Shown here one piece after another: positions 13,551 through 23,895 of a DNA stretch of 64,000 nucleotides. The stretch comes from Acanthochlamys bracteata. Lineage: Eukaryota; Streptophyta; Magnoliopsida; Pandanales; Velloziaceae. Where the stretch lies: NCBI GenBank assembly GCA_019914995.1, contig CM034132.1:1056501-1120500 (forward strand), written 5' to 3'. Position numbers and translations under genes: made by a program. How positions within the stretch are numbered: the first letter of the stretch is position 1; every line of letters starts with the position of its first letter. The notes beneath the pieces were generated by a model, which saw only the letters and a program-made list of their open reading frames with translations, was not told the origin of the DNA and did not search any database.

Positions 13551-13732
13551 GTTAGGACGAACGTGTGGTTCTGGTCAAGGTTCCGAGGCTGTGAAGGGCG
13601 CGGCTTGCGCGGTGGGCTCGGCGACAAAAAAAGGTCCCCAACTAGTAATGCGTGGGACCCACCGAGCTAGTCCACGTCAAGAAAGTGTTGGTTGTCTGTG
13701 CTGTAATCTGAAATCCCGGTGTAGTTGTAAGA

Positions 13733-13912
13733 CGTTTGATAGTATTTTAGAAATAAAATATTTTTTTAAAATAAGTTTTATTCTGTTAAATAATAAAAAT
13801 AATAATAATAAATATTATTATATAAATTTCTTATATTTTAAAATTTTTAAATATTTATAAAAAATATAAATTACAAAATTAAAAATAATTTTTTTAAAAG
13901 CTTTGTTAAACG
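13733..13912. repeat. AT-rich island, possible decayed MITE-like element
   Basis: The left edge reads CGTTTGATAGTATTTTAGAA; the right edge, read on the other strand, reads CGTTTAACAAAGCTTTTAAA. CGTTTRA is therefore shared in inverted orientation. The interior is almost pure A/T. Similar edges occur at other islands in this window (see findings). No transposase is present. Confidence 0.35.
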
Positions 13913-14498
13913 ACCCCGCAACCACAGCTCTCAATGGTTGCATGTTCTACATAAAAATATTGCATTTTCTTACACCGCTATTGGTTCGATGGTATTTAAA
14001 AAAGAGATGTTTTAGTTAAAACTTACTTTCAACTAAGTTTATATTTTATAAACAAATTATTACAATTCATATTCTAATATCCACTATTTTGAAAATCAAT
14101 CCTCACAATATCACTTCTCTTTTAAAATAGAACACACAATATGAGAACAAGTTCGAACATCATCAAAATTGGTCACATTTCTCGATCCACATAATTCATT
14201 TTGTAAAACTAAAATACGTCCAAAATGCTACAATCCAGAACTGTGTTTTTTTTCAATAGCTTCTCACTCAATGCAGCTTCACTTTTCCAATTCTTTTACA
14301 ATAAGGGGATACCATTCAACATTATGGCAACCGAATTTCCAAGATCAAGTGCAATTTCATGACAGAACCAGAGAACCTGATATCTTACACTTGCTATAGC
14401 ACAGAAGAATCTATTACTATCACTACTATGATAGTATCGACTATGAAAACGAGAAATAAGAACGAGTAGGTTATAGATGCATATTAAGCATAGAGCAA

Positions 14499-16499
14499 CT
14501 ACATACTAGTTTCACTGCAATGCCAAAACCAAAAGGCATGATCCTCAACTGGTAACTCATAATTGCCTGCATGGTCTTCCAGCTTTAGAAAGTGGTATCC
14601 TTTTATCTCTCCATCATCTTCTGTATATGAAAGATCAGATTGATCTGGTTCAAACACATTCGAGGAGCCTGTGGTCTCCGACTGTAAAGCTGCTCCAGCA
14701 ATTTGAGGGCTATCATAGTCGAGAATGGTACTGTTTGCAGAACTGAGATCCTCCTGTTTCATTACCACAAGTTGAGTGTTGTGTCTCTTTGCCTCTGATT
14801 CAGACTCGCATAATGGAATCTGCAATGCAGATGGAGACCTGTAGAGTTGGAGATCTTCCAGATTGTCTTTCCTCTCCTTAAGGAGTTGATTATTGAGCAG
14901 CATGACCTGCAATCGAAACTTCTTTTTAATCTAGAATCAAAGAGCAGAAAGGCTTTCAATTAAGCGAGAACATTCAACACCATGAAATCGCATTCAGTGT
15001 AAAATATCTCCTACTCTTCGTTTATAGGCAAAACAATAACTAGAATCAGAATCTTGAGATATGCCAAGTACTTGATTTTTCAAAACAAAAAGGTTAGAAA
15101 TCAATCTCTCTGAGACAATATTAATATTTTAACTTCTTAAGCATTGACTTGTTCTAGGTAAATTTAGTTGTATAAACACATTATAGCCTGTAGGTTTTTA
15201 ATGACATAACTCACAGTGTTGAATTCAGTATTCAAGAATTACTAAGGTGACAGACATGAGCTACATAAAGAAATTTTGGCTAAGAATTTGAAAAAAAAGA
15301 TAAAGAAAAAGGACAAACTGTTCACTAAGACTCGTGGTGGTGCTCAAAGTTTCCTACTGCTTATTAGGGAAGACTGTTACCTCAGCTTGTAATCTCTCTT
15401 TCTCTTTAACAAGTTCCTCATAGTCAGACTTGAGGGCATGATAGCTGGACCTGAGAGCCTCATAGTCCTTCTCCAGCTGTTTGTTCTTCCATCGGGCTCT
15501 GCGATTTTGATACCATATCGCAACCTGCCTTGGCTGCAGGCCTAGATCCTTAGCAAGCTGGAGTTTCCTCTCTGGCTCAAGCTTATTCTCGGTTTCAAAA
15601 CTCTTCTCAAGAAATTGAACTTGATCAGCAGTGAGGCGCCTCTTTTTTTCTGGCTGGTGAAAGTAATCGCCCAAGTCATCATCTACAGTTTCTTCCAAGT
15701 CAGGCATCCGGTGAAGGGGTCCTTGAGGTGTGCTTTCACAGACATCTTCAAAGTTCACCATGGATCCAGTTCCTAAACATCCACAAAGAAATATTAACAT
15801 TCTCATCTGTATCCTATTTGAGGACTCCAAGCCAAAATACTAACTCTTTGGTAAGATATCTGTGATGAATGAGCACGAGGAAACTCAGAAAACTAGTAGC
15901 ATTCAACAATTTGTTAAATGTCTGTACAAAATCAGCTTTTGGCATCATACCAGAGACAACTCTCTAAGCAATAACTCTAGCAGAACAAGTATGTCGACAA
16001 GATGAAACACAGGAATCCCTCACATATTTGTTTACTGAAGCTACTTCCATCCTTCTAACATCTTCATTCTTCAATCAATATGCGTCTAAGCAGAAGAAAT
16101 TTGCCAATGAGCAACTTATCAAAGCAAATGCCAACAATACTCAAAATTAACAATCGTAGATGTCCTAAACTACTTATGGAAGAGCTCTTCTGTTAATCCA
16201 GAAGGCATAAGCAGCAAAGCAGATGACACCAAGTCAGTTATGCTAAGAGACAAAGAAAAGTGAAGAACAGATTGCATCTAAGATCTTAAGCAACTTAGAG
16301 AAAACCCATTTTAAAAAAAAATTATCAAGCCCAGCTACTAACACTGAGATGATTGAATACTAAAAATAGCTTCTTTACCATGAAATTCATTATAAGAAGA
16401 GCCAGGAGCCAACAAAGTTTGAATGGTCTCCTGTGGAATTCTTTCACTCTGCAACAACGCCGCCACGGTCGAACCGCCGTAAACTCTTCTTCCCGCCAT
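14499..16499 (-). CDS. HD-Zip class I transcription factor, HAT5/ATHB1-like
   Basis: Nuclear homeodomain-leucine zipper activator that dimerises and binds CAATNATTG-type sites. Exons 16379-16499, 15381-15772 and 14499-14906 give 306 residues. The homeodomain (about 83-138) opens with [17 protein letters not shown] and runs into a leucine zipper (about 139-180). Recognition helix: [17 protein letters not shown], with Tyr at residue 128 where Phe is normal. The N-terminus [17 protein letters not shown] and the aromatic end EDHAFWFWH (an AHA-type activation motif) match the HAT5/ATHB1 branch of class I. The start lies in a favourable context (AAAAGATGG) and encodes the conserved N-terminus. The second intron (14907-15380) falls inside the zipper, after QAE. 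Upstream ORFs in the leader are listed separately and suggest translational control, as known for Arabidopsis ATHB1. Confidence 0.93.
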
Positions 16500-16587
16500 C
16501 TTTTCTCCTCTACACTAACAACAAGAGAGAAAGAGAGGTAAAGAGATTCAATTTTGGACTCAAAAAGCTCTAAAATTTACAGCTTTT

Positions 16588-16617
16588 TCAAATATCCAGA
16601 TTAAAACAAATCGCCAT
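16588..16617 (-). promoter_or_regulatory. Second short upstream ORF (9 codons) in HD-Zip leader
   Basis: An ATG at 16617 opens a nine-residue ORF (MAICFNLDI) that ends 88 bp before the main ATG. Its context (ATCATGG, with +4 G) is acceptable. It may add to the translational brake of the longer uORF, but so short a peptide could be chance. Confidence 0.35.
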
Positions 16618-16699
16618 GATTCCTCTCTAGTAGAGAGAATCAATCGGTTGGCTTCTTCAGGTTTGTTTCTTGTTGGAGTTTGTAAGCGATTTCTATAGA

Positions 16700-16783
16700 C
16701 TATAGCTTGTGGCGGAAAAAGCTGGTGATCATAATAACTGAACCATGAGATGGTGTTTGTGTTAGAAGGCTTCGAATACCCAT
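16700..16783 (-). promoter_or_regulatory. Candidate conserved-peptide uORF in the HD-Zip I leader (27 aa)
   Basis: In the minus-strand leader, an ATG at 16783 in good context (AAGATGG) opens a 27-codon ORF, MGIRSLLTQTPSHG... ending SFFRHKL, with its stop at 16700-16702, about 200 nt before the main start. Established knowledge: Arabidopsis ATHB1 carries a conserved peptide uORF (CPuORF33) that represses translation by ribosome stalling. I infer this is the equivalent from position and size; I could not compare peptides. Confidence 0.55.
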
Positions 16784-17013
16784 CTTCTATCTCAGATAGA
16801 TTACAACAAGAACCCAACAGAACCCAAGATAATAAAGAAGAATAGAATTTCTGGAATACAGAGACCTCAGTTCATAAAACAGAGAGCCCGAAAAACACGT
16901 TTTTTTCCTCTCCGAGAGGTGAAGAATTTTGGTTCTTCTGTTCACTTCAATCGAAAGATTTCTTGGTTTGTGTTCTCTCAATTCTCTGGTTCTTCGCTCT
17001 TTCAGTGAAGGTG

Positions 17014-17030
17014 CAGTATATATATTGAGA
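17014..17030 (-). promoter_or_regulatory. Probable TATA box of the HD-Zip gene
   Basis: On the minus strand, CAATATATATACTGC lies about 520 bp before the start codon and is followed by an A/G/T-mixed leader with CT-rich patches. A start site near 16985 would give a leader of about 485 nt that contains both uORFs. The position is inferred. Confidence 0.4.
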
Positions 17031-20000
17031 GCAGTTTCTGGGTCTTATCTGATAACTAAAAACTATTTCGTAAAAATGACCAAATTACCCCTTATGTTTT
17101 TTTTATGTAAATATTTTTTTACTATTTTGGCCTCCATTTTTAACTCCATACTCAAGAATATTCAAATTAAAAAACCACGTGACATGCATTATGTTATGTT
17201 GATGCATTATAATTTTGTAAGAACTAATAAGCGTATAGGAAATAGGATCGGAGAGTAAAAAATAACTAAAAATCTAATGTCAAGATTCTTAAATACGCAT
17301 TTATTATACTTTGACAATGCAAAATTTTAATCAAATACGATTCTTATTAAATACTTAAGTGTGAAATTTAAAGATAAACTACAAAATTAAGCACAAATTT
17401 AACGTATGAAACGGCGAACTATTCGGCTAGAGTCCATGAAAAAAAACAAAAAAGCAAGTGACCAAAGTTTTAGATTTCATACGTTAAGGGTATTATTGTC
17501 TTATATTCCGAAAAATAAATAGATAAAAATAATTTCAAAAAAATGGAGGGTATTATAGTCATTTGAGTGTGGTGTCTGCGAGGACCAACGGAACCAAGGA
17601 ATCAACCGTCACCGCCGTCCAATCACGTTGCTCTCAACCGAGCGCGACGTCACAAAGTCACACCGTTTACCCTCGCTACGAGAACCTACAGTCATACACA
17701 TAACACCGAACACCATACTTAACCAACCATTATAAAACAACTTTGTATTAGTTTTCACTTCCGGCCGGCGGTTGTTACAAATGTTACCAACTCTCGTATA
17801 AAGCAATACCCAAAATACTAAAACTAATACATTTTAATTACTTAACATCTCTTTTAAACTCTAAACTTAAAAAGAAGCATCGAAAGTTTATTAATCAAAA
17901 CAAAAAATTGCTAGATTGCATTGTAAAAATTAACTGCTTCAAAATTTTTATAAAAATTTATCTATTTATTTTGAATAAAACTATTCGGAATAAAATTTTA
18001 ATTATTAATAGAATGAAATTTTCGAGCAAAAAGTCTTTGAAAAAGAAAAATCAATACTACTTTCTTCATATAGACTAACCAAAGAGAGCCATATATGAGA
18101 CTATAGTTTTATCTAAAAGCTTATAAATATATAAATAATATCTTCCGAATAGTCAAATTTGCATAGAGTGATAGAAATAATGAAATTTACCTGAACAAAA
18201 TTCTCCATTCTAATTGCAATGCAAATCAATACAAGTGCCTCTATTTTACTTGTGCCGAGATTGGAGCAAACTTACGGTACTCATTATACTATTACGCTCT
18301 ATATTTTACTATTCAAAATTATAAAATTTTATTGTTATTTGTTATACTATTTTTTAAAATAATAAAATAGAACTCACTTAAAAAAAAGTTAATGTATTTT
18401 TTGCTCTAATTATTTTTTTAAATACACTCCCAAACATTCTACATATATCTAAATCAACTCAATTTCATCTTACGTTATATATTCCTCACACAATTTAATA
18501 TAATCATAATTCAGTAAACTACATTTCTATCATATATTATCTCAAACATTTTCAATGCATCACTCAAATTTCAAATGTATTGGAAAAAAAAAAGCATAAA
18601 TAGTAGCCGTAAGTTTATAAAATTGCAAGTAGTGGCGATCATAAATCAGATGCGACGTTGAAGAATTAAAAATTTTAAATGGTAAAGTGAAAAAAATCAA
18701 CTACAAAAGAAAAAATTAAAAGAATACTATAAAAAAAGATAAATTTGATAGGAATAGAGCAACGTTCAAATGACATATACAAAAATAAAGAAGACAAATG
18801 TGATAAAAGTATCTGTGAAGAAAATCTGTTTAGAGTACAAATTACGGTGCATAAAAATATAACTCTAATAACATACCATAATAGATGATATAAAAATAAA
18901 AATCGATAGTATTGGGTGAAGGTGAGCTCCTCTAAAGATAAGATTTAACTATTACATGTAGTATTTGAAGGATTATGTATAAATTTTTAAACAAACTATT
19001 TTATGTTAATCGTTACTTATTTGATATTATTTAACATAGTTTTTAAAAATTAGCTCATAGATTTGTATTATTTTAAATAAATTGTTTACATAAATATAAA
19101 ATTAGAAAAATTTAAATAACTAATATTAATAAAATATATGTAATATAAGGCATACACTATAGTTATTTGCTATATTATAAGATATTTATAATTTTCAGTT
19201 TAAAAAATTATGTGCAGTATTTTCAAAAAATATTGTATAAGAATTTAAAAGAGATGAATGAATTTTAGTCAAATAAACTTTTTAAAATATATAAAACTTT
19301 TCTGCAAAATATGAAAAAGGTTTTTTAATCTATTCTAAATATCCTCTTAATCCATTTGGTTCTCTTTTTCAATTTATTGCCATTTTCAAACTTTTTCCAT
19401 ACGCTGTTATGTGGTACCTATGTGATCTGCTTGTTTTTGTCGCTACCGACATAATTTGCCCGTGGAGAAATGCGTCCCACGTTTGTCAAAATCCAGCCAA
19501 TCAAATTTAACTTTCTTCGTGTTTGCTGTGCGTCCTAAGAAGAAACCTAAGTCCTTGTGTGATCCCTACCATTTTGTCTCGAAGCGAGTCAAGCGACTGA
19601 GTCCACGTGGACATGACTATAGTGGGCCACGAGCTTTAATGGATGTACACATTATGCTCTTTACTTTAGTGGGGCCGATGCTTTTGTCTTAATATTACAG
19701 TAGGGTCCACCGGAAACCTCAGCAACAGTTCAAAAAGCTTCGCTGGGCCTTTGACTATTGGGCCCTTTATGAGAGGCGCTGACAGTTTTTGTTCCTTCGA
19801 TTAAACGTCCATGGATTCTTTCTATTAGAAAAAATAAAAAGAAAAGGGATCTGTGACAAGTTTTTATTTGGGTGAGTTCTGTTGGTTTTAAAAATGAATT
19901 TTTAAAAGTAGATTAGAAGTGATTTTTTAAAATAGGATTATTAAAAATAATATTTTTTGTATTAAAAAATAAGTTAAAATGATATATATATATTTTTTAA

Positions 20001-21080
20001 TAAAAAGTAAATTAAAAAAAATTAATAGAAGAAAAATAATTTTTTTTTTTGTAAAAGAAGGCACCCTTTGCAATACTTGCAGTTGCAGAAGACTGAAGTT
20101 TATTGGCCTCATCTTCACACTCCATCTACAACGTCAGTGATTTAAATATTGCATGCATGTCAGTGATACTGTTACTGGAGCATTCACACACGTGTGCAAG
20201 TATAAGCCAGCAAGTGGTCATTGATTTTTCACGCTTATTTATATGAGCTCAATGCTTATAAATAAAATTTGTAAATCTTTTATTTATAATATTTAAATAA
20301 AAATTATATATAATTATTTATATTTTATAATTTATTTAAAAAATTTTTTTGGGAGCGATAAATACTCCCACAACATATTTTATTTTTCATGTAACAAAAT
20401 AATAAGTAAATCTCACAGACTTTGGCCAAATGCGTTGAACTTGGACCTAATGCAATAGACAGTAAATGGGGCTATGATCGGTGACCCATTAGCGGTCATA
20501 CTATACCGAACAAATACAAAGGAAATTCTGATTAACGCATCTATCATGTTCGTTTAATTTGTCTCGGATTACTCACTATCTTTGTAATTTCCTTTTATAA
20601 GCGTGCAGATTTCTTTTCTCGTTAGCCATGTTGGTTTCTATGAGTTAGTTTTCTGTGTCAACCCAATCTTTAGTGCTATTATCACTGGACTCTGGACTGG
20701 CTTGACATTTTTCTATGTAAATCACTATTTTAGTCTAAAGATCTGATTCTATAATTAATAGAAGAGTCCGATGTAGTAGAACCACTCGACATGTTGTTGG
20801 TAGGACGGGAGGGATTATTAGAGCTTCAAATTAGACTAGACTTAGTTAGTTTAATTAGTAGTATGTAAGGCTTTGTGAGCTCTAATGAAAAATGGATTAG
20901 TTTCGTGGGTTAAGTCCGGTTTAGTAATATAAGGATTTGAGATGATATTCAAGTGAAACGGATTAGCTAACTTAGCATGTCAAGGATGGAGTGCACTCCT
21001 TGACAAGAACGTAGGATCGGGTTTCAAGGATGGTAGTCAGGGGAGAGGAAGAGATCCTTTTGAATATAACAAAGTCATTA
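17031..21080. other. Long intergenic region, AT-rich, no gene supported
   Basis: Four kilobases without a recognisable coding region. 17031-17800 is the upstream side of the HD-Zip gene and contains GACGTC at about 17645. 17820-19340 is very AT-rich, with an island edge at 18421-18436 whose complement reads AATGTTTGGGAGTG. 19440-19800 is GC-richer, with a 12-bp palindrome GTCCACGTGGAC at 19601-19612 that holds a G-box. AT-rich islands follow at 19860-20080 and 20260-20400. 20410-21080 is mixed sequence ending at the kinase remnant. Confidence 0.6.
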
Positions 21081-21081
21081 G

Positions 21082-21440
21082 ATGCATAAAACACTCAGGT
21101 TTCAAGTTGCTATAACAATAAAGATTTTACTTGGCGCAGCAAAGGGCCTCGCTTTACTTTATGGAGAAGCAGAGCGGCCTGTTATTTATCGGGACTTCAG
21201 GACATCAGACATCCTCCTGGATGTAGTATGCACTAATCTGATAGACTTCCTGTCAATCCTCTGATGTTGTTGCACTATAACTTGTGTGCTATCTTCTTTG
21301 AAGGATTACAATGCAAAGCTCTCAGACTTTGGGCTACTTTGAGCTTGCCAAAGATGGTCCGGAGGGAGATAAGACTTATGTATCAACTAGAGTCATGGGA
21401 ACATATGAGTCTGCAGCTCCGAATATGTAATGACAGGTAA
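21082..21440 (+). pseudogene. Remnant of a receptor-like cytoplasmic kinase (PBL34-36-like)
   Basis: Two exon pieces of the kinase core survive. The first (to about 21225) reads ITIKILLGAAKGLALL then RPVIYRDFRTSDILLD, matching the HRD-loop region VIYRDFKTSNILLD of RLCK-VII kinases. After a remaining intron of about 80 bp, a second piece (from about 21307) starts [10 protein letters not shown], then [21 protein letters not shown] short insertion after DFGL brings a stop (TTTGA) and shifts the frame; TYGYAAPEY is altered to TYESAAPNM. The N-lobe and the C-lobe after the APE motif are missing. The kept intron shows that this came from DNA duplication rather than a processed transcript. Loss of N-lobe and stop make it non-functional. 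Confidence 0.8.
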
Positions 21441-21818
21441 GGATGTTGTTAAGGTTTTTATTTATTTTCTCAGAATTACCATGTTCTCACCTCCAAGAAA
21501 TGTATAGCTGCTCTGCTGAGTTGATATATTTCCCGACTGTGTGCATCTTGAGCAGCATAAACATGATAGGACACTGTAATAATCGTGTGAAATTGCAAGA
21601 GGAACAGCATTGAATATCGATCTTCTAAAGATTAATGTTATGAAGCTGGATAAGCAGCTGTAGCAGGCTACATGGTATATACAGGTAATAACAAGTCATG
21701 CTACATGGTATATACAGGTATACGTTTGCCGCCTGCAATAAGTCTAAAATGCTAACAAGTACAGGATATTTGGTCCACCACACTATCTTTGAGACTTTCG
21801 TAACTCTCTTGCAAGTTG
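21441..21818. other. Spacer with a short direct repeat
   Basis: No gene. The phrase GCTACATGGTATATACAGGTA occurs nearly intact twice, around 21668 and 21700, as a short direct duplication. The right end is the 3' flank of the DUF1338 gene. Confidence 0.5.
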
Positions 21819-23895
21819 TTAAGCGGCTTTTCTTGTAAGTTGCTCCTGTGAGGTGCTCTCAAATATCTTATCAGCATTGCCAACCTCGAAGCCATCTCGT
21901 CTGTGGAACTCTTTGATCTGTATGTATAACCACATTAATTTAGAAAGAAGAGTAAAAGCGAGGATAAAGGGGCTAGTTAAAGCGTAGGTTTGAATATTCA
22001 AATAATTAGAAAAAGTCAAGAAGCCTTGCTGTCATAAACTACATAACATGGATTCATATATTACTTGGCTCTGCATATGGAAGCTCAAAGTAGAACAAAA
22101 ACAGAAGTTAGATGACGATGCCAGGATATTAAGCCATGAAAAAAGCTACCTCTTCATCAGTTAAATTTTTATACTCTGGCAGGACAAGTCTTTCAGCAAA
22201 CTCAATGTAAGAGCAAGGAACTGACTCGGTGACACCATCAGCAAACCTAAATGAGATTGAATCAGCCACTGTAGAACTTTGCAGCAGAAGACCATCTGGG
22301 CTCACTGTTCCATTGCAAAACAAGCAACAAAACTAAATACTTTATCTGCCATAACATATGTTCCAGAAGACACCTTACATCCAATTTTCCAATTGCAGAT
22401 GCACATACTCTTGAAAAATCAATCAGAAAGCATGAACATTACCTTTCAAATTACCACCTTCGGAGTTGAGTTTGAATCCTTGGTCTCCAATAAACTGGTT
22501 AAGGCTTCTAATGCTTCTAATACGAGACTTCAGCCGATGAGCTGAAATAGTGACATGATTTAAGGCATAACCATTGACAAGTGTCCAAGCAGCATACTCG
22601 CTTTCCCTGCATACACAACATCAAGCTTACAAGAAATGGAAATGCTGCATGAAATTAAAGATGAGAAAAGATCCATTATAAGTTCAAACATCTACCAAAG
22701 AAAATGGGTGGCAAGTCCACTAATATAACATTAGCAATTTGATTATACTGGCTATTATCTATTAGAACTTCTTAAAAATTTTATTCCCAGTGCTAGGCAA
22801 AGATCATACAAGTCTAATGAGTAACAACGACCACTAAAAGTTCATGAGTAATGCTGATGAATACCTGGATAGCTGTTGATAGTCAGAATACGAGGGCATC
22901 ACCCAAGTTAAACACCCCAATGTACTTGCAATGGCTGCATACTTATTTCCACTACCAGACGTATGTATATACTTCCTTATTATCTCCTGCAAATGCGTAA
23001 ATCAAGTTGCAATCAGATTTTCCTCGCACCAAACAACACAATGTTAAGAATCTTAAAAAATTCCAAATCCCGACCTGACTCTGTACACTCAATTGATCCA
23101 CAAGAAGCTCTGATATAAATATCCTCGGCAATGGTCCTTCTATCCCAAATCCACCATTGCTACTGTCATCATAGCTTGGCGGTGAAAACCACAATGCTCT
23201 GAGCTTTTTCCCTGGAAATCTGAGCTCCTCACGCTGCTCATACCCAAAATCCAAAAATAACCTCGCTATGGACTCGATCCCATGTCCATCGATCTATCTT
23301 CATACAATTCAACAAAACATAAATCAGACACAAAGGTTACCACATGAATTACAACTCCTAAAATAAAACATCACCGATATAACCATGAAGTAATTTTGAT
23401 CCAAATAGATTTTACCATCAAGTGAATCAAGAGCATTTCTATCATTCACATAATGAAATAGCAACACCATAGACGGTAACAGACACTAACACCGAAAAAA
23501 TAAAAAAAATTATAAAATTGAGAGAAAAAAGGACTAATTAATTAGAGTTCAGAATCATTACATACAGCATAAGTTCGGAAAGCAAAATGATCGTAACAGA
23601 TATTGTTGCCATCGGTGTTCTTCACGAGATCGAGAATCGATCGAGCAGTAGGGTTCCGATCCAAGTAAACCCTCTCCATTTTCGAGATGGCTTCCCTGAA
23701 GAACGGTTCACTGATCTTCGATTGTTTGGTGGTTGCATCTGATCTAACGGTTGTGCTGAGCCGGCGAGATCTGTGACCAAAGATTGAATGGCAAGGATTG
23801 ATCGATAGGTGAAGGAATCGGAGAGATGATGAAGATGGAGTGTGCTGTCTGGCGGAGATTGTAAAGAAGGAGAGCTTCGCTACTGCAGCTTCCAT
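21819..23895 (-). CDS. 2-oxoadipate dioxygenase/decarboxylase (DUF1338/HglS family), plastid
   Basis: Fe(II)-dependent vicinal-oxygen-chelate-like enzyme that converts 2-oxoadipate to 2-hydroxyglutarate in lysine breakdown; rice FLO7 and Arabidopsis At1g07040 belong here. Six exons: 23566-23895, 23075-23293, 22865-22986, 22455-22606, 22150-22304, 21819-21917, giving 358 residues. The first 50 residues are Ser/Arg-rich with few acids, fitting a chloroplast transit peptide. By alignment from memory with bacterial HglS, the metal ligands are His103 (CYDHFAFRTY), His241 (GYALNHVTIS) and Glu309 (CSYIEFAER); Arg107 corresponds to the substrate-binding Arg. The C-terminus is short (SQEQLTRKAA). The gene looks intact. 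The ATG at 23895 is the first in the ORF and precedes the transit peptide. Confidence 0.88.

Larger units (their letters stand above)
12276..14498. other. Intergenic stretch with AT-rich islands and a G-box cluster
   Basis: It contains the promoter side of the 10415-12275 gene, an AT-rich island (about 12640-13055), a GC-richer block (13320-13720) with three CACGTG hexamers, another AT-rich island (13733-13912) and the 3' flank of the HD-Zip gene. ORFs in the GC-richer block (for example 13525-13860) lack any family resemblance. Confidence 0.6.

Noticed and set aside
13525-13860. Plus-strand ORF of 111 codons starting MPRKPTFTWLGRTCG
   Set aside because: Runs from a GC-richer block straight into an AT-rich island; composition changes mid-ORF, there is no family resemblance and no splice context.
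16560-16817. 85-codon minus-strand ORF in the HD-Zip leader
   Set aside because: It has no ATG at its head (TTG) and runs in a different frame from the convincing 27-codon uORF.
19456-19692. Plus-strand ORF of 78 codons in the gene desert
   Set aside because: No recognisable motif. The GC-richer composition alone makes the frame open; better treated as a non-coding block.
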